A DNA stretch of 64,000 nucleotides. Source: Casuarius casuarius. Taxonomy: Eukaryota; Chordata; Aves; Casuariiformes; Casuariidae. The notes under the pieces are model-generated. The model was given only the letters and a program-made list of their open reading frames with translations, ran no database searches and was not told the DNA's origin. Location of the stretch: positions 62,001-126,000 of the forward strand of contig PTFA01000111.1 of the NCBI GenBank assembly GCA_003342895.1, in the 5' to 3' direction. This document shows, in pieces, positions 53,880 to 64,000 of the stretch (its first letter is position 1; the number at the start of each line of letters is the position of its first letter). The position numbers and the translations under genes were made by a program.

Positions 53880-54983
53880 CGTAGCCCGTGTTAGACTTGT
53901 GTGGGTCTGAGGCAGGAATGTACCACCTGGGGAAACTGGAGTGGTTTGGGCTGTGAGGTTAAAACCGGAAGGGATGGGGCCGGCTTTAAAAATCGCCCTT
54001 GCGTTACTTTTTTTTTTTTTTAAAAAAAAAAAAAAAACAGTGGCGTTTCTTTATTTTACGGTCACTTAAGGTGTCACTTGGCTTTTTGTGTTTACAGTAC
54101 TAAAAAGCTGTGTTTCACAGTTTCGCCTGTTTTGCGTGCTACTATTAATTGTTTGCAAAAAAAGAAAAGGGAGAGGAAAAATCAAAGTGTGGGCCACCTC
54201 TCATGGCACAATCGATGAAGTGGAAAACCTGAAACCCACTTATTTGATTGGGATTAAATTTGAAATTGATAGTGATCTGAGACCTTGCATAAACAGAATG
54301 ACCCACTCCTGCGTGCGTATGTACACACACACATACACACTCTGCTAATCAGGGCAATAACTTTTTTCTTCTCATGTGAGCAAGTTCATTTTCATCTGTT
54401 ATACTTCACTGTCAAAATCTTGCTAGGTGTAAATCAGTCTTACCGTTTGATTTGTGTGTTACACCTGTGATTGCCTTGTAGCATAGAAAATTACAAGATT
54501 TACCTCCTACAAGGGAGTCTGCTTGACTTTTCTTTATTAGGCTCTGACATTGCAACTTTGTGAACACTTGATTTGAAGACACCAGAACTGTCCTTTTACA
54601 TTGTTCAGCTGAGCGAGAAGTAACAGCATGTTCATGTTGTTAATTACAAGGATTTTTTTTTCTTCTTTGTTCTTTGCATGAAATAATAATACTAGTGCTT
54701 CCTTTTTCCAAAATGAACAATTAATTTTATGGAGGTGGATAGCATACTGCCAGGTCGTTGCTGGTGAGAGAGAGAAGTGCATACTAAATACTTAAAACTG
54801 CCAAGAGTTGTTTCAGTTTCAATGTTATATCAGCTGTTAATCTCAAACCATCAGTATTTTAAATCGTGATTCCTTGAAAGCTGACCACGTGAAAGTGTTG
54901 TGAAGAGGGTTCTGTTACAGAATCAGGGCCTTAGTGTACAACTACTTTTTGACTACTCAGTTTTTTTTAATGTTTTTAAACAG
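53880..54983 (+). other. Non-coding region between CpG island and candidate exon A
   Basis: This stretch is presumed first intron of PNPLA4. It contains a head-to-head T/A homopolymer at 54008-54037 and a short CA-rich microsatellite near 54320-54345. I see no other recognisable element. Confidence 0.5.
54008..54037. repeat. T14-A16 head-to-head homopolymer
   Basis: Fourteen T followed directly by sixteen A form a perfect self-complementary tract about 140 bases downstream of the CpG island. Rigid dA:dT tracts exclude nucleosomes. The tract may also be error-prone in assembly. Confidence 0.9.
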
Positions 54984-55307
54984 GTTATATTTAGAAGAGG
55001 AGAAGTGTCTATTGTATACTTTGGTGGTGTCCAGCAGCTCATCTGTTGATACTTTATGTACTTCCTTTATAACTCCATAGTAGAACAACTTCCAAGAGTG
55101 TCTGTTTGGTTACTGCAGCATCTGGATCCAGAGGTTATTTTTAAGAAAATGTGGACTGCTAAAACTCTTTGTAGTGCTCAAATACAATTCCTTCAGCTGA
55201 CAGAAGGCAGATTATGTAGTTGCATATTTCCAAAAACTCAGCAGTTCTGGATTGGTATTCTAAACTATTGTACCATACGGGCACCACATAACCAAGTTAA
55301 ATGCCAG
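54984..55307 (+). other. Candidate upstream exon A of PNPLA4 (5' UTR or alternative N-terminus)
   Basis: The block is bordered by a T-rich acceptor (…tgtttttaaacag) and a very strong donor (CCAG|gtaagtat). In one frame it is open from an in-frame TGA at 55047-55049 to the donor. The first in-frame ATG is at 55056 (poor context, T at -3), and a second is at 55149 with A at -3. From 55056 to the donor is exactly 84 codons, ending in phase 0. The predicted peptide has no domain I recognise; it includes LLQHLDPEVIFKKMWT and two short Cys-containing stretches. It may be a non-coding leader exon. The open frame continues correctly into candidate exon B and then into PNPLA4. Splice borders are seen; exon status is inferred. 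Confidence 0.45.
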
Positions 55308-56147
55308 GTAAGTATATTTTTGTGGTGCTGTAGGTTTGTATGGTACAGATTGATCCAGAGATAATACCCTTTGTTTTAGAACCTAGGGTACCCCTAGGGT
55401 TAAGCCTTAGGGTTAAGCTTTTGCTCTTGCAGACTTACTCATGAATTAAAAATGCCTTTTGTAAGTAAGGTTAAATGGCAGGCAGCAGAAAGTTGTAGGA
55501 GACCTAGTGTTGCAGTATAAACTTTTTTGTGTGTCTTGCAGTTAACTTTTAATTAAAATATTGTTTGATTTATTATATGTATTTATTTATTTGTTACTTG
55601 TTACTAGTTTTTTAAGTTATGCTGTAGACAATATACAATGTTAACTGACAGACTCATTAAAGTGACAACCCTCTAGTGAAGAATAAGATCAGAGTTTTCT
55701 GGAAAACTTTGTACTAATACAATATTGTAGGAAGGGCAAAAACAGTCAGTTTCTACTGGATTGGTAAAAGAGAATAGAAACATACGAGTCTGTTTATAAA
55801 AAAGGAAAATCTGTCAATACAAACAAAAACTATAAAAACTATATAAAATAATATAAGATTAATCTTGGAGACCAACAGTTCCAAGTTGGAGTGTTTGTTC
55901 TTTTCTAGAAGTATGTAGCTGTATATAGTTGAGTGAACCTTTAAAAATATAAATAGCTGCATGCAATTTTTAAATAATAGAATATTGTGTTTTCCAGTTA
56001 GTTTAACGGGGGCAAAGCAATTGTGAGGAAGTCTAGATAATTTTACAACTATTTTAAATAGATTAACAAGGTCTATTAAGGATATTTTTTCCTATATATG
56101 CCTGCTGCTTCTCTTCTAAATAATAATATTTGACTGTATAATTGTAG
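55308..56147 (+). other. Presumed intron between candidate exons A and B
   Basis: This is AT-rich sequence with a short palindromic and TTAGGG-containing patch at 55382-55420 and a TTTA-type run near 55577-55592. Nothing else is recognisable. Confidence 0.4.
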
Positions 56148-56274
56148 GTTTCTAAGATAAATGATGAAAAATCAGTAGTAGATACAACAGCTGCTGTTAG
56201 TCCACAGGGACCTAAAATAGCTACTGGAAAAAGTCTCAGTGGAATAGGCAATGGAAGACACCGTTCATTAGAAG
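56148..56274 (+). other. Candidate upstream exon B of PNPLA4
   Basis: The acceptor is (…gactgtataattgtag) and the donor is GAAG|gtattt. In frame 0 it reads 42 codons without a stop and ends in phase 1. The peptide (starting VSKINDEKSVVDTTAAVSPQ) is rich in Ser, Gly, Lys and Thr, like a disordered linker, and has no recognised domain. Its trailing G plus the first two bases of the PNPLA4 exon makes an alanine codon, so it is read in frame with the PNPLA4 methionine. Base composition is visibly more GC-rich than the flanking intron, which supports a real exon. It could equally be an untranslated leader exon. Confidence 0.5.
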
Positions 56275-57725
56275 GTATTTAATCTTTCCTTACCCTCATT
56301 TTAAAAAGCAGCCCCTCTCCATCTTGTCTTGATTGCTTGTATTAATGATCAAGATGGTCTAAACTATCAACTTTAGTTTTACATCATGTGTTGTTTTTTT
56401 GCTTGTTTGTGTCTTAATGACTGGATTGTGCACTGATATTTTTAATAATAATTATTATTTTTTTTGACTCCAACTTCATTCAACTCTCAAAATGCTTATT
56501 CAACATGACTGGACAGATGCAAAACTTGTAGCCTTCCCACCTTCCCCCTGTCAACTGTAGTGACTTAAGAAAGCAGAACACAGTCTTGTTGGATGGGTAA
56601 TTGTTTTGTGAGAGCCCATTTTGGACTGGGAAAATCAGTTCTTTGAATATTCACTGAAGCCTGTAAATGATCTTTGACGTCAGCGAACTTTTTGACTGGA
56701 TCTTGATGCTTAAAACAGAAAAACATTCCTGTGTGAGTGGAGATTTCTGGTTTGGGGGAACTTAATGATTATTGTGTAACTTAAATATGACCTTTATTTT
56801 AGCAATGCTTCCTTGCTAAACAGTTCTTTTCTTCCTATGACCTTGCTTGTTTTCGTGTTCCTAGCTCATAACTAATCCTCAAATGTGGCATTTTGCATCA
56901 TACATCTTTTATCTTAAGTTACTTTAAAGTAGCTTTTAGCTCCTGTGCTTCAGGGTGTTTGGTCATTCTCATTCTATGTATATTTAATTGTTGTTTGTAA
57001 AGGTTTTCTAGTTAGTTGCTTTAGGCATTTCCAGCTTTCATTTACAAACTGGATGACACTGAGTGTAATTATAACTGGTTAAGACACTGAGATTATATAC
57101 TGCTTACATAATTACGTTGTCCAGAAAACAGCAGTAAGAGAAACTTGTGCTATTTGTTCTATGTGACAAGTAAAAAGACAGTACTTACCCTGAAAAACTT
57201 GTTTCTTTATATATACTCTGTTGCATGTTTGCATTGTGAATGGATGAGATGCTGTTAAGTATACAAAAACTAATCCCCCCACACAGCTTGAAGTACAATA
57301 TTTTTTTAAGCACCACTGAATCCTTCTGACAGATGTGACAATCTTTTAAATATAACTGTTAGGGCTATGCTTATTCCTGAATGCTCTTGCATTATCCATA
57401 GAATAATGTGATTGAACAGCCCCAGTGCCCTTGTTTGTTTCTTGCTGCATGTAGCTTTTCTTACACTTTTAGTTTTCTTGCTAGACCACAAAAACATACC
57501 TATACCCTTAGCTGGTTGAAATCCTTAGATTTTCAAATTTGCCAGTTGTGTAATTAACAATGTCTTTGCAAAGCAGCATCAAATGTATTTGCTAGGTCTT
57601 GCATGAGTTGTAACTCTACAGCGTACACTGTCTAGTTCTCTACTGAAATATATTTGTGCATCTTGTAAAGTGCATTAAAAACTGTTCTTGGACATGTCAG
57701 TATCATAACTTTTAAGTTACTAGAT

Positions 57726-57743
57726 GATATCTTTAAAGATATC
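57726..57743. repeat. 18-bp perfect palindrome
   Basis: gatatctttaaagatatc is fully self-complementary. AT-rich DNA produces such sites by chance; no function is implied. Confidence 0.85.
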
Positions 57744-58604
57744 TTTAACTTACATTTAATCCTCTAAGAATTTTTGTTCTGATGTCTTGTGGAACAGATG
57801 TTTTGTACTAAGATAGCAAGATTTCTGCTGTTAGATCAGTCAGCTGAAAAAATGTGATCTTGTTCCATGTCCCGGTGTGACTGCATTCCCATTTTTGGTA
57901 CTTTGTAAGAAATTCCCAGGGAATAGTCATACTGTACTTTAATTTCTCTGTATGTCTTGAGAGTTGTTACCACCCTACTATTCTTTTTGATCAAAAAAGC
58001 AGTGATATACCAGATCATAAGAGGAAAAAAAAGTTTTTGACTCATATTGTCTCTGAGATACGTCATTCTAACTTGCAAATCAAATGTTGCCATGACATTT
58101 GCAAGATTCAAAAGAAGTGGGAAGCTTTATATTTTTATGAAACAGAATATCTTGGTTCCTGTCTCTTCCTTTTCTGATTTCACAGGGCATTCATTCATCT
58201 AACGAATGCTTTCTCATCTTTTCCTCTTACTCAGAGAATTCTCTGAAAGGTGAAACAAGACCTTAACTGTCAGTGAGAAGCCTGTTTGCTGGATCTGCGT
58301 CTGTTAAGCAGATACAGAACCATGATTTTTGTCCTTCATCTGTATCTGTCTTCTTTGTAGGTCATCTGCCTTGTTACAGACTTTTTTTTTCCCCATTCCC
58401 TCATTTCAGTCAGTGTACAAAACCTCCCTGCAGGTAGATACATAGTGCTGAATGAAAATGTCTCTCTTCTGTTGTTCTGTTCTCTTTTCTATAATGATGG
58501 TGATTTGTAATACTCCTCTCGTTGTAATAGTCTGAACAAAAGAATTTTCAGTAAAAATTCACCCAGATACAGTAACTGACTATCACTTACGAAGTTAAAC
58601 ATTA

Positions 58605-58735
58605 CACGATTTTTCAAGACCCAACTGGATAAAGCCAGTAGCAACCCTGTCTGATTGATTTAACCTCAAAGCTGACCCTGCTTTGAGCAGAAGGTTGGAC
58701 TAGAGACCTCCTGAGGTCTATGATGCAGTGATATT
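58605..58735 (+). mobile_element. CR1-type LINE, truncated 3' end
   Basis: The block follows the 3' end of CR1 retrotransposons in order: a tttcaagacccaactggata-like start, then gcaaccctgtctgat, then gctgaccctgctttgagcag, then aggttggactagagacctcc, then tgaggtc. About 20 bases that usually follow (the ttccaacc stretch) are missing, and only one remnant of the terminal octamer (tctatgat) remains. It is diverged and 5'-truncated, as most CR1 copies are. CR1 is the dominant LINE of birds and other sauropsids, so this is the main clue to the organism. It lies in the presumed PNPLA4 intron in the sense orientation. Confidence 0.9.
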
Positions 58736-61703
58736 TTTACTCACCGTTTACACACTTAAAGGGTTGTTACACGTATGTGCAAAACCCGTTTTTCAGTCTT
58801 GCAACTAGATGTAACCACTGGTTCTGCTATTTGAACCTGAATGTCATCTGCCAAATCAGATTTGTACTAAAGTACTTTTAGATGCAGTTTATATGTGACA
58901 ATATGTAGCTTAGGCCTGGGAAGTAGCACTAACTAATCAAAATGTAATGCCCTGATAACAAAGATATGCTGTTAGCTTTGATTTGAAATCTGCTTGGGGA
59001 ATTTGTAAAGCAATGTTGTATTGTGTAACATATCCAGTGGATCAAAAATTGGGGAAAAAAAAGATTTCTTCGGCTGCTTTTTGGATTGAATTAAAATAAT
59101 ACATTTACCTTTTTAATGTCACAGTCTACTCCTACCAAAGTTCAAGTGAATCTAGAGGCATGCTTTAACAGTATTCCTTTAATTGAAGTCTGCATGATTT
59201 CTTCTCTTGTTACTTGTTTCTCTCTCACTGAATCCTTCTGTCAATCAACAAAATGATGTGAATATTTTTCTTTTTTTGGAGGGAGACAAGGAAGGAGGGA
59301 AGAAGGAGGAAGAGAAGTAAGGGATCTGAATGTTAGTTAAGAAATTACCTGATACTAAAGAGCGAATGTGTCCAGACACTTAAGAAAACAATGGTTACTC
59401 AAAATAGCTGATTCTTAAATAGGACTAAAGGTCACGTACGAAAATAAAACCCTCAAGAAGCATTATAACAAAGGGAATGACTTTTGACTTCAGTGTTTTT
59501 TAGCAGCTTGTGATCTTAGATTTAAGTTTGACATCTCCTTTCCTAATCTTCTTGCTTTAAAGAAAATGTACCAACCATTTCTGTACACACTGTAGTATGG
59601 TATCCACAAATGCAGAAGCATTTGTAGAGCTTTTTTCTTTTTTAAAAAACTTTTAATCTAAAATATCTTACTTTAACTATGCTATATATACTCTTAAGTT
59701 TTCATCCTTCTTTGATTTGTGGACCTCTAAATATCTTCCAGCAGGGAGAGATACCTTTTAGAATCATTTGTAGATGAGCTTTGTAGAAACATTAGAAGAT
59801 GTATATATGCATGTACAGAAGCATACATAAGCTTGTTTAAATAAACTTGTGTTTCTTAGTTACCTTTCATAGGTCCGTTAGAAGTAATCCTTGGGATCTG
59901 TGAACTCTTTTACTTTGCTTATGTATCTTCTGACCAAACAGCTAAGTAAACATAGTCCTTATTTTATATAATATTTCATAATAGTGTGTTTTCTTGAAAT
60001 CTTTTTGGACTAAAATAGGAGTTAGTGCTGTATGGAAAAAATAAATATCCTAATCAATGTCGTATTGAAAGAGAATGTCAGATGTATAGGTAATTCCAGC
60101 ATTCTGACTGTATGATAAAAAGAAGCACTTTTTTTTCCCTACCCGTTGTTTTTATAGCAATGTAAGCAGTTATTTTCCCAAACTTGGTTTTCTTGCTATC
60201 TAATAACAAAGCTGCTTTAACTAACTTCACCTTTTTATTTTTTTATTTTTTTTTGGCAGAGTGCCCCTTTATTTAAGTGCACTTTTGCCCCTAACTTGCA
60301 GGAGGCAGGCGGTAGTTAACTTCAAAAGTTTAGCCAGCCTCAAAGGAAGCAAATCACTCCATTGAGTTTCAAAGTTTGTTTTAGGTTTTTTTTCCACTCT
60401 GTATGTTATACGTTAAAATCTTGAAAGTATAATTATGTTGTTTGTTTTCCACGAAATTTCCAACAAATTCCTTCCATCTTCTCTGCAGTATGGTGATTTT
60501 TGTTTTTTAATTTAAAGAACCTTTTGTTTTGAGAGCAGTATGACAGCTTATCATTTGCTTCATTAGAGATGTCTGTCTCTCATATCCCCATATACCAAAA
60601 TCAAAAACCAACCTGAAACCCATTTTGTCGGTACAAAATATCTTAGATTTAAGCTACAGGTATTATTTACTAACGGATATGCAGGCATTTCCCCGTGTGA
60701 AAGGGATAAAGGTGATTAACTACCTTACAATAATGTAAGGTTTTAGCAGAGTGACTGACCTTTTAATGCAACAAACAGTATGCCCTAGCACTATGAGATT
60801 TGCTGTTTTGTTTTTTTTTCTCTCTCTTGCGGATAGATAAATTGAGTTTTTAAGCTATTCTGAGGTTACAAACATTTTCACTGGTCCTAGTTTTGATTTA
60901 GTTTAGCAGAATTTCAGCCTTATAACTGCATCGAAGAGGTATTGGCTTGCATTTCTAATGTCTAATGTTAAATATGACCTACAGAAATTGTTAAAATCCT
61001 TTAGTTCCTTGAATTTATTCCATGAGCCCTATTCAGTTTTCTCTTTCAAACTGCTAGCTGCTCTTTCAATGTGCTGTGACCTGCCATCTAAAAAAGAGGC
61101 AGTGGCTGGGTTTTTATTGTACTTTTTTTTTTTTTAAGGAAAAACAGTAATCCTTCCAGTTGGACTGGCAGAGAACAAAACCCACTTGCGGTCTGATTCT
61201 AATCATACCCTGGGTAAAGCAGTTGAATTTAGCTTGTCTTCCTATTGAATGTTTTTCAAAGCTGCTTCTTACCCTCATTTTTCTTACTCCTCCCACTGCT
61301 GAGCTGAATAGACAACTTATAAAATCCGTTGCTGTATGTGTCTGCTTCTCATTATTAGAATTTACACGACAGTATCTGTAGATGGTTGCCAACAGACACA
61401 TCTAGCTATCTCATTATGAACCAGAACAATCAAGTATGTTCCTGAATTTACTGATTTAATTAGTCCTGTTCATATTGATACCTACCCAAATATACTAGGG
61501 ATTTATTTTTAATATGCTATTAAGATAATAAGTAAAATAGTGTGTAATATCTTGCTCTCATAATTGTAGTTATTTGCAAAAATAGAGAAAATGCAGGGCC
61601 TTAGTGAAGTGGCTTATTTTAAAAACAAGCAAACAGAAAACCTAACAATCTCAGCTTAAACTTCCTGTTTGTGTTTTTTGTCATTTTCAATTCCATCCTT
61701 GAG

Positions 61704-61706
<3 letters not shown>

Positions 61707-61738
<32 letters not shown>
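61707..61738. repeat. (TG)n microsatellite
   Basis: About 16 uninterrupted TG units in the presumed PNPLA4 intron, flanked by ctgagacc-like and tacatgcggtg sequence. Likely polymorphic. Confidence 0.95.
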
Positions 61739-61740
<2 letters not shown>

Positions 61741-62428
61741 CATGCGGTGTGTATTTTACTTAAGTGTTTTTCCTTTCTTATTCCTTTTAAGAATAGCAGT
61801 GATATCTTTTATGCTTTCCTTTTTTAAAATGAGAAATTACTTCTATATAAATTGTGGAATATATTATTGAATGCTAATAGTACTTGGTAAGTAAATGAGT
61901 TCCAATGATGAATTGCTTCTATAGAGGACTATGTTAGGTTGAAGGCTGCACATGTCATGTGAGTATGACACTTACAGTACACTTACAGCAATTTTGTAGT
62001 TAAATTTGATTTTGACTCAAGGTAACTAACGGTGTTATCTCTCCTTAAAATAATAATGCAAAATTTCCAACAGCATTTTTAACACCTTTGAATAGCTACT
62101 TTTATTTTGCATTTCTTTGACAAATTAGTTGAAATATGCAGTTATATTGTATATAAAGCTTTATTTCCTGATGGAACAAGAGATATGAAACAACATTGTG
62201 TTAAGGAGTATTTCAGAACAGTTGTTTTCAATTTTGGAGATGCTAAAATTTTAACAACTACTTGTTTGATATATTTGGTAATCAAAAGTGCTCGCTGTTC
62301 TTAGCTAAGCTGCTTTTTGTTATATAGGTATTATACTACATTATATATTCTGTGCCAAAAACTAAATGTATGTTATAAGATCTAATTAACTGATCCTTTT
62401 CCTGACTGCAAAACTTTTATTTCCACAG

Positions 62429-62433
62429 CAAAA
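62429..62433 (+). other. PNPLA4: Acceptor-side leader of the PNPLA4 first coding exon
   Basis: Only five bases (caaaa) separate the splice acceptor from the PNPLA4 ATG. The 5' UTR must therefore come almost entirely from upstream exons, so the promoter is distant, and the CpG island about 9 kb upstream fits. The -3 position of the start codon is A, a favourable initiation context. If the preceding exon ends in phase 1 with G, these bases complete GCA AAA (Ala-Lys) directly in frame with the methionine. Confidence 0.8.
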
Positions 62434-62613
62434 ATGAAACATCTAAACCTGTCATTTGCAGCTTGTGGGTTTCTGGGTATTTACCACTTGGGGGCAGCAG
62501 CTGCTTTTTACAGGCATGGTAAGAAGTTACTGAAAGTTGTGAAAGCTTTTGCGGGAGCTTCTGCGGGATCACTGGCTGCCACTGTCTTATTAACAGTACC
62601 AGAAAATATAGAG
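62434..62613 (+). CDS. PNPLA4: PNPLA4 first conserved coding exon (partial gene; codons 1-60)
   Basis: This exon encodes the N-terminal 60 residues of a patatin-like phospholipase/lipase, recognised as PNPLA4 from its opening MKHLNLSFAACGFLGIYHLG, which nearly matches the human protein as I remember it. PNPLA4 (GS2) is a small patatin-fold serine hydrolase reported to act on triacylglycerol and retinyl esters. Visible motifs are the glycine-rich oxyanion segment C11-G-F-L-G15 followed by I-Y-H18, and the nucleophile elbow G41-A-S-A-G45, in which Ser43 is the catalytic serine. The catalytic Asp lies in later exons outside the window. The exon runs 62429-62613: the acceptor is a pyrimidine-rich tract ending ttccacag, then five bases, then ATG. 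The donor is GAG|gtaaat, phase 0 after codon 60 (Glu). A stop follows two codons into the intron, so the open reading ends naturally with the splice site. The remaining roughly 190 codons are not in this window. I see no frameshift or damage. Confidence 0.95.
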
Positions 62614-64000
62614 GTAAATTAATAAACTCCTAGGTATAGGACATGATCATTTTCAAAGGATATTTTTAAGGATTTAATCATCTACTGTAAAGTTTTTTTA
62701 AAATGAAATATTTTAATTGTTGTTTTTCCTTCAAAGTCCTACTTCTTATAAAGGAGCAGGACTTACATATGTGTTTTTCCTCAAAGAAAATTGTGAAACC
62801 TAGACAAAAAATGTTTATGAAGCAAATATTTCTTTAAAATCTGTGTTCAGTTTATAGTAGAAAATCATGTGGACTTTCTATTTACATAACTTAAAACATG
62901 AAGTCCATATGTGTGTGAATATTGAGTTATATGCAACCATATATATGTGCTTTCCATAATCATTGTGTATTACAGAGGGTTGTTATCTTGGCTAGAGGTT
63001 TTAATCATTGTCATCTTGTCTAGAGGTTTTAATAGGCTTTCTTAAGCAAATGTATAGTCGCATCCTGTTGTGAAAGGAGATAAGAATGATGGACTGTATC
63101 TTAAAAGTAGGAAAGCAACGCACAAAAGCTTGCTGAGTGCTAGTGGAGGATTAACCCTAACAAATTTCTATTCTGATATTCTTTATGAATGTTTTCTTTC
63201 CAGAAGTGTAACCCTTTTCTAGCCATGGAAATAGTGTCATAATCCATAAGATCTCACAGCAAAGCAATCTTCAGTAGCACTTTCATAAAAGATTCTCTGG
63301 GAGGGCAGTAGCTTTTCTTTTTTTTCTCCTCCTTAGCTTAAGGCCGCTTTGCCCTCCTGAAGTGCCTTTAGAAAATCAGGAGTCTTATTCTATTGTGTAG
63401 TATATGACACACAGCAATTTTTTAGAAGATTTATGTATTTATTTATTTATTTCAAGTCCTTTTTTAATTTAAAAAAATACAGTAGCCACTAAGTGATTTG
63501 TTTTCATACTCTGACTTTGCTTTAATATATGTAGAAGACCAGGCCTTGCTAAATGTTAAGATGAAATGTTTCTTTAATATTTAGAATTACAAGATGCAGC
63601 ATTATTTGGGTAATTGAAGCTGATAGATAAATTTTTATTCCAAGTACACTTAGGTTTCAGCTTTCAGTATTCCTCAGATAACCTTTACCAGGCCTCACTG
63701 GTAGAACTTTGACCATTTTTCATTCAAATGATAGTCACAGGCAAGAGCTCATTTTACCACTGACATTTTTTCCTGCTAGGATACAAACTTAGCTTTCAGA
63801 GTTATCTATACTTCTGTTGCTTTCATTAGTACATTCTTCCCTGACATCTTTCTTCTTTTTTTTTCTTTTTTTTTTCCATTGCATTTTGTATGTGACTTGA
63901 TATTAGGCAAGCTCTTCTATGTTGTGAAGAGAACCTTATTTGTATTCTCTTCAGCTCTTCCTCCTTTTCCGTAGCCTTTGACTAGTATTTCAGTTTCAAA
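62614..64000 (+). other. PNPLA4: PNPLA4 intron, 5' part (runs off the window)
   Basis: This is intronic sequence after the donor at 62613/62614. I searched by eye for the next PNPLA4 coding exon (expected to continue with a Cys-Asn-Gln-Phe-like stretch) and did not find it. Contents are a 25-bp tandem duplication at 62981-63033, T-rich tracts near 63315 and 63850-63880, a short TTTA-type run near 63437-63453, and otherwise unremarkable AT-rich DNA. Confidence 0.8.
62981..63033. repeat. Tandem duplication in PNPLA4 intron, 28-bp period
   Basis: Two 25-bp copies (62981-63005 and 63009-63033) of a tgt-atcttg-ctagaggttttaat pattern differ at two positions. Confidence 0.9.

Larger units (their letters stand above)
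56275..62428 (+). other. PNPLA4: Presumed PNPLA4 intron before the first coding exon
   Basis: About 6.2 kb of AT-rich sequence. It holds a CR1 LINE fragment (58605-58735), a TG microsatellite (61707-61738), an 18-bp perfect palindrome (57726-57743) and a strong but unassigned acceptor-like site at 60258-60259 (long T tract then ggcag). That site could mark another leader exon, but I see no clear matching donor. Confidence 0.6.

Noticed and set aside
53185..53910. Several 70-120 codon ORFs on both strands in the CpG island
   Set aside because: GC-rich DNA has few stop codons; the peptides are Arg/Ala/Gly/Pro-rich with no domain. Only the splice-phase link of the 53569 ORF is mentioned, as a low-confidence finding.
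57836..58111. 91-codon - strand ORF inside the PNPLA4 intron
   Set aside because: No recognised similarity and no transcript context. It could be decayed repeat, but I could not identify one.
1..64000. CRISPR array, operon, phage or bacterial mobile system
   Set aside because: The sequence is vertebrate: spliced PNPLA4 exon, CpG island, CR1 LINE. The tandem repeats are two-copy duplications or microsatellites without regular spacers.

Overview
This window looks like vertebrate nuclear DNA, most likely from a bird. It is AT-rich, contains no operons or prokaryotic-type genes, and has very few interspersed repeats. It carries the 3' end of a CR1-type LINE (about 58605-58735), the characteristic retrotransposon of birds and other sauropsids. 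It also holds one clearly recognisable protein-coding exon, the first conserved coding exon of PNPLA4 (patatin-like phospholipase domain containing 4), at 62429-62613 on the + strand. I infer bird rather than turtle or crocodilian from the sparse repeat content, so that assignment is less certain than the gene call.

Layout. Positions 1 to about 53150 form a gene desert in which I can support no gene. It holds simple repeats, short tandem duplications, three conspicuous inverted repeats (15201-15296, 36834-36977, 45793-45883), scattered homopolymeric G/C runs, and a few locally GC-richer patches (about 10590-10985, 21060-21215, 25430-25650, 47270-47400, 48300-48420) that could be regulatory elements or old decayed repeats. 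Positions about 53190-53870 are a sharp CpG island with triple overlapping GC boxes and a near-perfect TCTCGCGAGA-type (Kaiso/BANP) motif. It is the obvious candidate promoter for PNPLA4. Positions 53880-62428 would be the 5' untranslated/intron region of PNPLA4. The first coding exon follows, and the next intron runs off the end of the window.

The most interesting observation is two unannotated exon-like blocks between the CpG island and the PNPLA4 start codon: 54984-55307 (3' donor CAG|GTAAGT) and 56148-56274. Both have consensus-like splice borders. Joined to each other and to the PNPLA4 exon they stay open in one frame, so a spliced transcript could add about 128 residues upstream of the canonical PNPLA4 methionine. 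The second block can also be joined in frame to a CpG-island ORF through a candidate donor at 53676. Whether these are 5' UTR exons, an alternative N-terminus, or chance needs transcript data.

Most ORFs of 60-120 codons in this window look like chance ORFs in AT-rich DNA, translated microsatellite, or stop-poor CpG-island sequence. I have not called them as genes.
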